A DNA stretch of 13,374 bases, from the NCBI GenBank assembly GCA_025935235.1, contig JAICVT010000078.1, forward strand, positions 1 to 13,374, in the 5' to 3' direction. This document shows positions 6,171 to 11,854 of this stretch, in pieces. Origin of the DNA: Ktedonobacterales bacterium. GTDB lineage: Bacteria; Chloroflexota; Ktedonobacteria; Ktedonobacterales; JADMIN01. The notes beneath the pieces were generated by a model. It made no database searches, had not been told where the DNA came from, and was given only the letters and a program-made list of their open reading frames with translations. The first letter of the stretch is position 1; each line of letters starts with the position of its first letter. The position numbers and the translations under genes were made by a program.

Positions 6171-6800
6171 ATGGCAGAGACGGACAATTTCGACCAGACC
6201 GATCACACCGACTATTATGCGCTGCTGGGCGTGTCTCCCGGCAGCCAGCCTGATGAGATCACACAGGCGTTTCACCAGCTGGCGCGCCAGAACCACCCCG
6301 ACTTGCACCCCGGCGACGCGGCGGCGGACCAGCGCTTCAAGGACATCAATACCGCCTACCAGACGCTCTCTGATCCTGAGCGGCGCGCCGAGTATAACCG
6401 CCAGCGCGCCAGCGCGACGCCGCTCGCGGGCGCTCCGGTTGCGGCGTCAGGCGAGGGGCCAGAGGTTATCACCTTCGAGCGCTCGATTGATCTGGGCGGC
6501 AATGCCGACATCCAGGCGGTGGTGGAGGAGTTGAGGACAGCGGTCACGGGCATGGCGGAAGAGGCGGCGAACGAGCTGCGCGCGGCGCTGCTCAATTTCG
6601 GTGTGGAGGTGAATAACATCGCGCAGTCGGCGGGCCGGGCGACCAGCCAGACGCCCAATCAGGCCTCCGAACAAACGGCCGACGATGGCGCTCCCGCAAG
6701 CCCCAGGCGCGGCAATCGCGCGCAGCGGCGCGCGGGGCCGCCGCATGGTGGCATGCCACCTCACGGCGGCCAGCCGCCGAAGCGCCGCCCAGGACGCTAG
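6171..6800 (+). CDS. Small J-domain (DnaJ-type) co-chaperone
   Basis: A 209-residue protein. Residues 14-77 are a J domain: DYYALLGVSPGSQPDEITQA, then helix II, the invariant HPD at 42-44, and FKDINTAYQTLSDPERRAEY. J domains stimulate Hsp70 (DnaK) ATPase and deliver substrates. There is no G/F region, zinc finger or standard C-terminal peptide-binding domain, so it is not DnaJ itself. Residues 112-155 form an amphipathic helix that may be the client-binding part, and 170-209 are basic with HGG/PPHGG. The ATG at 6171 follows GAGAGGAACCGCT. It ends on the same CTAG as gvpJ on the opposite strand, so the two transcripts converge with no space. A chaperone for the aggregation-prone gas vesicle proteins is a sensible inference from position only. 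Confidence 0.85.
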   Translation: MAETDNFDQTDHTDYYALLGVSPGSQPDEITQAFHQLARQNHPDLHPGDAAADQRFKDINTAYQTLSDPERRAEYNRQRASATPLAGAPVAASGEGPEVITFERSIDLGGNADIQAVVEELRTAVTGMAEEAANELRAALLNFGVEVNNIAQSAGRATSQTPNQASEQTADDGAPASPRRGNRAQRRAGPPHGGMPPHGGQPPKRRPGR

Positions 6801-7462
6801 CTCCCGCTGTTCGCGCCGTTTACGCCCGGCCCACTCGGATGCGGGGCGTTCGGCGGGCCAGAGGACGCCGGTTGGCTGTGGGCGCCTGCGCTGTTGGCCG
6901 GCGCCGCATTGACATTAGTGTTGGCGGTGTTAGGCGCCTGCGGCGACTGCGGCGCTGCTGGTTGGTTAGGCGCGCCCGAGTTGCCCGGATTGGTGGGCCT
7001 GCCGCCGCTGGCTGGCGCGTTGGTGGGCGCGCCTGCGGTTGGAGCGCGCCCCTGTTCGCTCCCCTGGTTGTTGGCAAAGCTGGCGGCGTCTTGCGCCTGC
7101 TGCGGCGCTGGAAGCGCCTGGAGCCGCTGCTCCATGCGGTCGAGCCGCGCGCTCAGATCCTGGTTCTGCCGATCGAGGTGGCGCGCCTGCGACGACAGCG
7201 CTGGATCAGAGCGCCACCAGTCAATACCGATCTCCTGCGCTTTATCAATCGAGGCCACTATCAGCCGCAGCTTGATGCTCAGCAGCTCCACCTGGCCCAG
7301 CGAGACGGTGATGTCACCCGCGATGACAATACCTTTATCCAGCACACGCTCGAGCAGGTCGGCCAGGTTGGTGGACCCAGACGAGCTGGCGACCTGCCGA
7401 TTGCCCCCGCCGGAGCGTGTGAGGCCGGTGGGTTGCCCGGCATAGCTAGATCCAGAACTCAT
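6797..7462 (-). CDS. gvpJ: Gas vesicle protein GvpJ with long disordered tail
   Basis: A 221-residue member of the GvpA/J/S/M fold. The core at 32-83 reads NLADLLERVLDKGIVIAGDI, then VSLGQVELLSIKLRLIVAS and DKAQEIGIDWW. The AGD in place of the GvpA DAW, and the IGIDWW ending, are the marks of GvpJ as in Bacillus megaterium. GvpJ is a minor, essential protein thought to act at nucleation or the conical tips. Residues 88-118 are a short coiled coil, normal for GvpJ. Residues 120-221 are a Pro/Ala/Asn/Gly tail that doubles the usual ~100-residue length. The ATG at 7460-7462 follows GGAAAGGGCTACGT. It is the last gene of the operon, 111 bases after gvpK, and its stop overlaps that of the convergent J-domain gene. 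Confidence 0.92.
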   Translation of the reverse strand: MSSGSSYAGQPTGLTRSGGGNRQVASSSGSTNLADLLERVLDKGIVIAGDITVSLGQVELLSIKLRLIVASIDKAQEIGIDWWRSDPALSSQARHLDRQNQDLSARLDRMEQRLQALPAPQQAQDAASFANNQGSEQGRAPTAGAPTNAPASGGRPTNPGNSGAPNQPAAPQSPQAPNTANTNVNAAPANSAGAHSQPASSGPPNAPHPSGPGVNGANSGS

Positions 7463-7477
7463 ACGTAGCCCTTTCCA

Positions 7478-7508
7478 ATCGCTCTCGCCTTGCTCTCATC
7501 GCTCTCGC
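7478..7508. repeat. 11-bp direct repeat with 20-bp spacing upstream of gvpJ
   Basis: ATCGCTCTCGC occurs at 7478-7488 and 7498-7508, start to start 20 bases apart, about two helical turns. A partial copy (GCTCTCA) lies between. The repeats are in the gvpK-gvpJ gap, 16-46 bases upstream of the gvpJ start on its own strand. They could be an operator for separate control of gvpJ or a chance feature of C/T-rich DNA. Confidence 0.4.
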
Positions 7509-7573
7509 TTATTCAGCGCCCCACCTGCGTGAGCGTCCTGCATGCTACGGACGCCCTCGATGCGTCGTTCCCG

Positions 7574-7987
7574 CTACATCAGGTCGCCCAGTGGGCCAAG
7601 GTTCAGATTGAGATCTTCATCTTGCAAGTTGAATGTCGCTTTCAGCTCAGTCATCTTCTTTTCCAGTTTCAGGAACGTCTCGCCCAGTCGCTCGACCTCG
7701 TCATCAGTGAGCGAGCCTGCCTCCATCCGCCGAATCGCCTGCTTTTCGAGCAGTTGGCGCAGCAACTCGATCAGGGTCAGCACGAGCTTGGCCAGACCCT
7801 GCTCCACGTTCTCCTGGTCAGCGTTGATGCGGCGTGGCAGCCCCGACTCGATGCGCGGCTCGGCCTGGGTCAGCTCGTCGGCGTATTCGCGCAGCGCATC
7901 CAGGTCGCCGCGCAGGCGGTCATCCGACGCGGATGGCGCCGACGCGCGCTTGGGGCCAGGGCGTGCGGGGCGTTTCGAGCCGCTCAC
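7574..7987 (-). CDS. gvpK: Gas vesicle protein GvpK
   Basis: A 137-residue protein. Residues 53-137 are a full GvpK domain: RINADQENVEQGLAKLVLTL, IELLRQLLEKQAIRRMEAGS, LTDDEVERLGETF and the C-terminal DEDLNLNLGPLGDL. GvpK is a small cytoplasmic helical protein essential for gas vesicle formation in several bacteria; its exact role is unsettled. Residues 1-22 are a basic, Pro/Ser/Ala-rich extension. The start is GTG at 7985-7987; its GTGA overlaps the stop of the upstream TPR-like gene, so translation is probably coupled. Length and motif match the family well. Position after the gvpS/L block and before gvpJ follows the order S-K-J of Bacillus megaterium, apart from inserted genes. Confidence 0.95.
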   Translation of the reverse strand: MSGSKRPARPGPKRASAPSASDDRLRGDLDALREYADELTQAEPRIESGLPRRINADQENVEQGLAKLVLTLIELLRQLLEKQAIRRMEAGSLTDDEVERLGETFLKLEKKMTELKATFNLQDEDLNLNLGPLGDLM

Positions 7988-8262
7988 TGGTACTGCTCCA
8001 CGATCTGGTAGATCTCCAGCGCCAGGCGCGGCTGCCCCGTCTGCTCCAACTGCTGCGCAAGGTCCATCAGCGCGTTCATGGCGGCGCGCGCGGCCTCCGT
8101 GTCGGGATAGTCATCCATCAGTTTGGTGTACATATCCATTGCTTCATGCGGGTGGCCTTGCGCTCGCATGTCGCCCGCCATGCGCAGCATCGCCTGCTGC
8201 GCGCGGAGGGTGGGGTCCGGCTGGGCAAGCTGATCCATCTGCTGCCCCTGCTGATCATTCAT
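7984..8262 (-). CDS. Small TPR-like helical protein in the gvp operon
   Basis: A 92-residue protein. After a Gln-rich start, residues 23-90 form two helical hairpins resembling tetratricopeptide repeats: AGDMRAQGHPHEAMDMYTKL then DDYPDTEAARAAMN, and AQQLEQTGQPRLALEIYQIV. The G-x-x-x-x-A-[ML]-x-x-Y spacing is the TPR signature. TPR units bind peptides, often chaperone or partner tails. The ATG at 8260-8262 is preceded by GAGAGGAAGGACACGAACC, a good ribosome site; the frame also opens at a GTG (8302-8304) that overlaps the upstream stop, giving 106 residues, and cannot be excluded. It lies between an extra gvpL/F-like gene and gvpK, with which it overlaps by four bases. I know of no standard gvp gene like it. 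It may hold GvpK, GvpF/L or a disordered tail during assembly; this is inference. Confidence 0.75.
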   Translation of the reverse strand: MNDQQGQQMDQLAQPDPTLRAQQAMLRMAGDMRAQGHPHEAMDMYTKLMDDYPDTEAARAAMNALMDLAQQLEQTGQPRLALEIYQIVEQYQ

Positions 8263-8300
8263 GGTTCGTGTCCTTCCTCTCTCCGCTCGCTCTGTCCTGG

Positions 8301-9221
8301 TCACTCGCTCTCGGCGGTTGGCTCATTCGCGGCTCCTGGCCCTGCGGCTGAGCCTGTGGCTGGGCCTGTAGCTGGGCTTGTCGCTGGCCGCGCCTCCTCT
8401 GGCTGGGGCCCAGCGCTCCGAGTAACGAAGCTGTAGGGTGGCCAGGGTCCGCTCAACAGCAGCCGCGCCTCCTTATGCCGCCGCCGCGCCTCCTCGAACG
8501 CCCGCTCGAATGCCTGGATTCCAGCGCGCTCCAGCAGATAGGCGTCGCGCAGGGCCATCTGCTCGTTTGGGCAGACACTGCGCCGCGCCAACAGGGCGTG
8601 CGGCCCCAGTTCGGCGTCCAGTTCGCGGCCCAGGCGCTGCGCCCGCGCTCGCGTCGCCTCCTCGCGCTGATACCGCGCCTGTCGCTGGCGCATGTAGACC
8701 ATCCCTGGGCGCGGCTCGCTCGACTCATCTGGCTTGCTCAGCTGGCCCGGCTCCTCGCCAATGGGCGCTTCGGGCTGCCCAGCGGGATTCCACAGCGCGA
8801 TGACTCCCATCTCGACCTTGCCACCCAGGCGGCGCAGGTCGGCGAGCAGCATCTCGGCGTTGCTCGCCAACGCCCGCGCGACCGCTTCGCCATCCGGCAT
8901 GGTTGTGCCAAAGCGCACTGGCAGCGCTGGGATGTCGTCGCAGATCGCCTCCACGATTTCTTCATGGCGTAGCAGGCTGCGTGGCGATGGGACGACGCCC
9001 GCCCCCGCGCTGCCCTTCGGCGCCTCCGCCTCCGCCGACTCCGTCAGCGGCGCCTCGGTGGCGTAGGCGACCACCGCGCCCAGCGCTCCGCTGCGGACGA
9101 CGAAGAGCGGCCCGCCAAAGCCCGCGACCTGTGGCGGCTGGGCGTCCGCCGCGACGATGGCGTAGATGTAGAGGCGCTTGCCCACATCGGTCTTCGCCGG
9201 CGGTGTTGGCGTCTCAGCCAT
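8301..9221 (-). CDS. gvpL: GvpL/GvpF family gas vesicle protein (extra paralogue)
   Basis: A 306-residue GvpL/F protein. Family landmarks are RLYIYAIVA at 16-24, the RHEEIVEAI helix at 85-93, IPALPVRFGTTM at 97-108, KVEMGVIALW at 135-144, and the closing SGPWPPYSFV at 257-266. GvpF/L proteins are cytoplasmic assembly factors that bind GvpA monomers and other Gvps. Residues 145-175 are a Pro/Glu-rich insert and 270-306 a P-A-T-G-rich tail with diverged 12-bp repeats. The ATG at 9219-9221 lies inside the end of gvpS (8-base overlap), indicating translational coupling. It is one of three paralogues in this operon and sits where Bacillus megaterium has no gene, between gvpS and gvpK. Which of the two long paralogues is the true orthologue of GvpL is uncertain; the one after gvpG has the syntenic position. 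Confidence 0.92.
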   Translation of the reverse strand: MAETPTPPAKTDVGKRLYIYAIVAADAQPPQVAGFGGPLFVVRSGALGAVVAYATEAPLTESAEAEAPKGSAGAGVVPSPRSLLRHEEIVEAICDDIPALPVRFGTTMPDGEAVARALASNAEMLLADLRRLGGKVEMGVIALWNPAGQPEAPIGEEPGQLSKPDESSEPRPGMVYMRQRQARYQREEATRARAQRLGRELDAELGPHALLARRSVCPNEQMALRDAYLLERAGIQAFERAFEEARRRHKEARLLLSGPWPPYSFVTRSAGPQPEEARPATSPATGPATGSAAGPGAANEPTAESE

Positions 9222-9552
9222 CCGCGCCCTCCATCCGTCCAGATGTTTGCGCTGTTCCGGCGGGCGTCGTCGGCTCGGCGCGCTCGGCCAGCGCGGAGTG
9301 CGCTGGCTCGGCTGTCAGCGCGGCTCCTGGCGCGTCCTCTGATGTGATCCCCCGCTCGAAGCGCTGGAACGTTTCAGCGGAAGCGAGGATCAATCGCAGG
9401 CCCAGCACGACCAGATCAACATCCGCGACCGAGATGGTGATGTCGCCCGAGAGCAGCACCCCGCGATCCAGCAGGCGATCTACCAGCTCGAGCAGCGTCA
9501 CCTCGCGGTTCTCGGCGCTCGACCCGCGCCCGCCGCGCTTCGTCTGCGTCAT
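9214..9552 (-). CDS. gvpS: Gas vesicle protein GvpS
   Basis: A 112-residue GvpA-fold protein. The core at 18-66 reads VTLLELVDRLLDRGVLLSGD, then ITISVADVDLVVLGLRLILA and SAETFQRFE. SGD replaces the GvpA DAW, and DVDLVVLGLR, with D and V-L where GvpA has E and I-E, is typical of GvpS of Bacillus and Streptomyces. GvpS is a minor shell-related protein that has the same alpha-beta-beta-alpha fold as GvpA. The tail after residue 70 is Ala/Glu/Pro/Thr-rich and short, unlike those of gvpA and gvpJ here. The ATG at 9550-9552 forms an ATGA overlap with the stop of the upstream gvpL, and its own end overlaps the next gvpL/F by 8 bases, so all three are tightly coupled. A close alternative name would be GvpJ, but gvpJ is better assigned to the last gene of the operon. 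Confidence 0.88.
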   Translation of the reverse strand: MTQTKRGGRGSSAENREVTLLELVDRLLDRGVLLSGDITISVADVDLVVLGLRLILASAETFQRFERGITSEDAPGAALTAEPAHSALAERAEPTTPAGTAQTSGRMEGADG

Positions 9553-10589
9553 GCGCCTCCTCCGAATCCCTCCGTAACATCGGCGCCTTCTGGCGCGTCG
9601 GGCGCGTCTGGCTCGGCTGGGACAGCCGCGAAACTATAGGGCGCCCAGGGGCCGCTCTGCTCGCTCCACAGCCCCGGTTCGCGCTGGACGAACGCCGCGA
9701 CATCGGCGCTGAACGCCTCCACCGCGTCGCGCGGCACGAGCAGCGTCGCCAGCATGACCTCGACGCCCGCGCCACCCTGATCCTGTTGATCCTGTTCGTG
9801 ATCCTGCTGGCTCAGGCGTGCGCCCGACAGTTGACGGGTCACCTCGGCGGCTCTGGCGTGGCGCGCGAACGCTTCAAGGGCTTGCGCGATCAGGTCATCC
9901 AGCAGGCGCTCGGTCGCGTCGGCCAGCTCATCGGCCAGCTTGCGCCGCAGGAAATAGGCGCGCCCAGGGCTGGCGGCGGCCAACTGTTCACGCGCGCTGC
10001 CCGCATCGCCCTGCCGCTGGTTTTGCTCCTGCTCCGCACGTCGCCGCAAACTCGCCAGCTCACTGTAGAGATGCACGGCCCACTCGTCGCAGCCGTCGAG
10101 CCAGATCAGGTGGTCGCGCAGGGCATCGTGGCGCTCCAGCAGAGCCGCGCGTACGTCCTCGGCGCGTGGGTAGACGCTGCCGAACTTGGCGGGCAGGATG
10201 GCGCGCTCGCGCTGGGCCACCTCGACGACGGCATTATGCCGACGCGCGCTCTGCTCCAGCCAGGCGCGGTCATCGCCGTGCGCGCTAATCGCCTCTGGCG
10301 AGAAGTCAGCCAGCGGCACGCGGCGCGTCAGCGCCTGTAACTCGCCGCTCGCGATCAACTCCAGCGGCTGTTGGTCGGGCGACTCGTCAGGCGGCTCCGT
10401 GGCGAGCGCGGCGGCTGCCGCGTCCAGCAGCGCTCGCGCCTCGGCGTCCGACGCGCGCCAGACGCCGTAGAGATACCACGCCCAGTTCTCCTCCTCGCTG
10501 TCGTCGCCTGTGGCGGCGAGATCAGGCGTGGCTCGCGCCGGCTCGGCGCGCGGCGAGTCATGCGGCGAGTCATGCGGCGAACCTTGCAT
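9549..10589 (-). CDS. gvpL: Gas vesicle protein GvpL (GvpL/GvpF family)
   Basis: A 346-residue GvpL/F protein. Landmarks are AWYLYGVWRASD at 37-48, ERAILPAKFGSVYPRAEDV at 128-146, CDEWAVHLY at 167-175, a long helical segment 210-250, EVMLATLLVPRD at 277-288 and SGPWAPYSF at 312-320. Residues 1-35 are an acidic extension with an HDSP repeat, 185-205 a Gln/Ala insert and 260-273 a Gln/Asp-rich insert (QQDHEQDQQDQ). WAVHLY replaces the usual VEMGVKxLW of the family, as in GvpL-type members. The ATG at 10587-10589 follows GGAGGAGTGAAGGCGC. It lies 17 bases after gvpG and overlaps gvpS by four bases. The order F-G-L-S supports the GvpL name. Role: cytoplasmic accessory protein for vesicle assembly, probably binding other Gvp proteins. 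Confidence 0.9.
   Translation of the reverse strand: MQGSPHDSPHDSPRAEPARATPDLAATGDDSEEENWAWYLYGVWRASDAEARALLDAAAAALATEPPDESPDQQPLELIASGELQALTRRVPLADFSPEAISAHGDDRAWLEQSARRHNAVVEVAQRERAILPAKFGSVYPRAEDVRAALLERHDALRDHLIWLDGCDEWAVHLYSELASLRRRAEQEQNQRQGDAGSAREQLAAASPGRAYFLRRKLADELADATERLLDDLIAQALEAFARHARAAEVTRQLSGARLSQQDHEQDQQDQGGAGVEVMLATLLVPRDAVEAFSADVAAFVQREPGLWSEQSGPWAPYSFAAVPAEPDAPDAPEGADVTEGFGGGA
10550..10580. repeat. 12-bp tandem repeat (GCGGCGAGTCAT) in the start of gvpL
   Basis: GCGGCGAGTCAT occurs exactly at 10550-10561 and 10562-10573, then a partial copy to 10580. On the minus strand it encodes the HDSPHDSP near the N-terminus of GvpL. Confidence 0.88.
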
Positions 10590-10606
10590 GCGCCTTCACT
10601 CCTCCG

Positions 10607-10975
10607 TCACGCTCCGGTCGTATCCCCGGTCACGCCCACTCCCGCATCGTCCCGCATGTCGCCCTCAACCTCGCCGTCAACCTCGCCGTCAACCTCGTCA
10701 TCAGCGTCGGTGGCTTCGGCTTCCGCCTGGGCCGCCTTGTAGTCGCGGATCTCGTTCAGATGTTGCAAGACCGCCGCCTGCTGCTGCTCAAAGTCGGCGT
10801 CGTTGATCTCGCCACGCTGGTAGCGCACAGTGAGATCGAGCAGATCAGCCTGCGCCTTGCCCTCGTTCAGGTATTCGGCGGCCACCTGATCGTTGATGCG
10901 GTTGAAGACGAACTTGAGGAAGTCGACCGGGCCTGTGACAGGCGAGGTCAGGAGCTTACTGAGCAACTGCGCCAC
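10607..10975 (-). CDS. gvpG: Gas vesicle protein GvpG
   Basis: A 122-residue protein. Residues 5-80 fit GvpG: a short hydrophobic N-terminal helix (LSKLLTSPVTGPVDFLKFVF), a linker, then the family signature LDLTVRYQRGEINDADFEQQ at 47-66, which matches the usual L-x-x-[AL]-G-E-I-[ST/N]-[DE]-x-[ED]-[FY]-E. GvpG is a small cytoplasmic protein required for assembly, often interacting with GvpF/L. Residues 85-108 are an acidic EVDG repeat tail from 12-bp units. The start is GTG at 10973-10975 with GGGAGGAGCCAA directly upstream, inside the end of gvpF, giving a 20-base overlap; no ATG is available near. The order A-F-G-L is standard. Confidence 0.88.
   Translation of the reverse strand: MAQLLSKLLTSPVTGPVDFLKFVFNRINDQVAAEYLNEGKAQADLLDLTVRYQRGEINDADFEQQQAAVLQHLNEIRDYKAAQAEAEATDADDEVDGEVDGEVEGDMRDDAGVGVTGDTTGA
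10659..10704. repeat. 12-bp tandem repeat (CCTCGCCGTCAA) in the tail of gvpG
   Basis: Two exact copies of CCTCGCCGTCAA (10669-10680 and 10681-10692) are flanked by diverged copies on each side. They encode the acidic EVDGEVDGEVEGD tail of GvpG on the minus strand. Confidence 0.85.
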
Positions 10976-11753
10976 TTGGCTCCTCCCAATGGACGACGAC
11001 CGAGACGAAGTTGTAGGGCGGCAGCGGACCAGCCTGCTGGATGATCAGTTTGCCGGTGTTGGCCTGCTCCAGCTGGTTGACCTTCTGTGTGAAGGCCTGT
11101 TGCTGGCCCTTCTCCACCAGGAACGCCGCGTTCACGATCATCATGTCGGAGATGATGTTGTTGGTGCGGGTATCCACCGCGAGCGGGCTAAGCGTATCGA
11201 GAATCGCCTGCGCGTCTTGCTCGCGCTGCGCCTGGATCGCCTGATCGGTCAGCTCGCCCAACTCCACGCGCGTGTCGTAGGTCTCCTCGGCAGTCGTGCC
11301 AGCGATCTGTCCACCCAGCTCCTGGATGTGGGGATCGTTGGCGGCGATTTGCGCGAAGAGCGCCGACTGCTCCCAGAGGACCTTGACGCCCATCTCGACC
11401 CGCCCAGCGACATGCTGGAGCTGCGTGCGCAGCTCTCCAGCCTGGGACTGGAGCAAGCGCCGCTGCACGGACTGGTCGCTATCGGCCACCGTGCCAAAGC
11501 TGACGGGCAGCACGTCCGCGCGCCGCATAGCCTCCTCGATGACGGCCTCGTGCGCGCGCACATTGGCGAGCGTGATGTCGTACTGATCGGTGGGCGAGTC
11601 GCTGACAATCGCCGCCAGATCGCCCTGCGTGACGACGCGCGCTGGCTGCCCTGCGATGCCGTTTGCCTGGAATGTCGAGCCTCCGCTAAATGGCTGGCTC
11701 CAGGTCACACAATAGAGGTAGCTCCCGCCGCGCTGGTTTGGCGCGTTGCCCAT
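10956..11753 (-). CDS. gvpF: Gas vesicle protein GvpF
   Basis: A 265-residue protein of normal GvpF length, the most canonical of the three GvpF/L paralogues here. Landmarks: SYLYCVTWS at 11-19, VRAHEAVIEEAMRRADVLPV at 65-84 followed by SFGTV, GRVEMGVKVLW at 117-127, a second domain with DTLSPLAVDTRTNN at 186-199 and DMMIVNAAFLVEK at 203-215, and the closing GPLPPYNFVSVVVHW at 242-256. GvpF binds GvpA in the cytoplasm and is thought to prevent aggregation and deliver the subunit to the growing vesicle. The ATG at 11751-11753 follows AAGGAGGCGCCACT, an ideal ribosome site. It is the first gene after gvpA, with a 101-base gap, and overlaps gvpG by 20 bases. It carries no low-complexity tail, unlike its neighbours. 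Confidence 0.96.
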   Translation of the reverse strand: MGNAPNQRGGSYLYCVTWSQPFSGGSTFQANGIAGQPARVVTQGDLAAIVSDSPTDQYDITLANVRAHEAVIEEAMRRADVLPVSFGTVADSDQSVQRRLLQSQAGELRTQLQHVAGRVEMGVKVLWEQSALFAQIAANDPHIQELGGQIAGTTAEETYDTRVELGELTDQAIQAQREQDAQAILDTLSPLAVDTRTNNIISDMMIVNAAFLVEKGQQQAFTQKVNQLEQANTGKLIIQQAGPLPPYNFVSVVVHWEEPSGAVAQ

Positions 11754-11789
11754 AGTGGCGCCTCCTTGATCTCACTCTGGTCGTCGTAG

Positions 11790-11817
11790 TTCTCGTTCTG
11801 TTCTCGTTCTGTTCTCG
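11790..11817. repeat. 11-bp tandem repeat (TTCTCGTTCTG) in the gvpA-gvpF gap
   Basis: TTCTCGTTCTG occurs exactly at 11790-11800 and 11801-11811, then TTCTCG to 11817. On the transcribed strand it is a run of CGAGAACAGAA units in the leader between gvpA and gvpF. As it is not coding and 11 bp is not a codon multiple, it is either a slippage product or a purine-rich RNA element, for instance one that keeps this leader unstructured. Confidence 0.85.
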
Positions 11818-11818
11818 C

Positions 11819-11844
11819 GCTGGCCCGACCGAGCGCAGGCCAGC
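11819..11844 (-). terminator. Hairpin just after gvpA, possible attenuator
   Basis: GCTGGCC (11819-11825) and GGCCAGC (11838-11844) are perfect reverse complements with a 12-base loop, starting 10 bases beyond the gvpA stop. No U-tract follows. Since GvpA is needed in much larger amount than GvpF and later proteins, a partial terminator or stabilising stem here would make sense and is known in principle from other gvpA leaders; for this sequence it is inference. Confidence 0.45.
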
Positions 11845-11854
11845 CAGGCCGTCG

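Noticed and set aside
5190..6308. 372-residue minus-strand Ala/Arg/Pro-rich ORF
   Set aside because: It spans the PQ-rich gene, a hairpin and the J-domain start in antisense; composition is that of a GC-rich shadow frame.
7542..8351. 269-residue plus-strand Ser/Arg-rich ORF
   Set aside because: Antisense to gvpK and the TPR-like gene, of which gvpK is certain.
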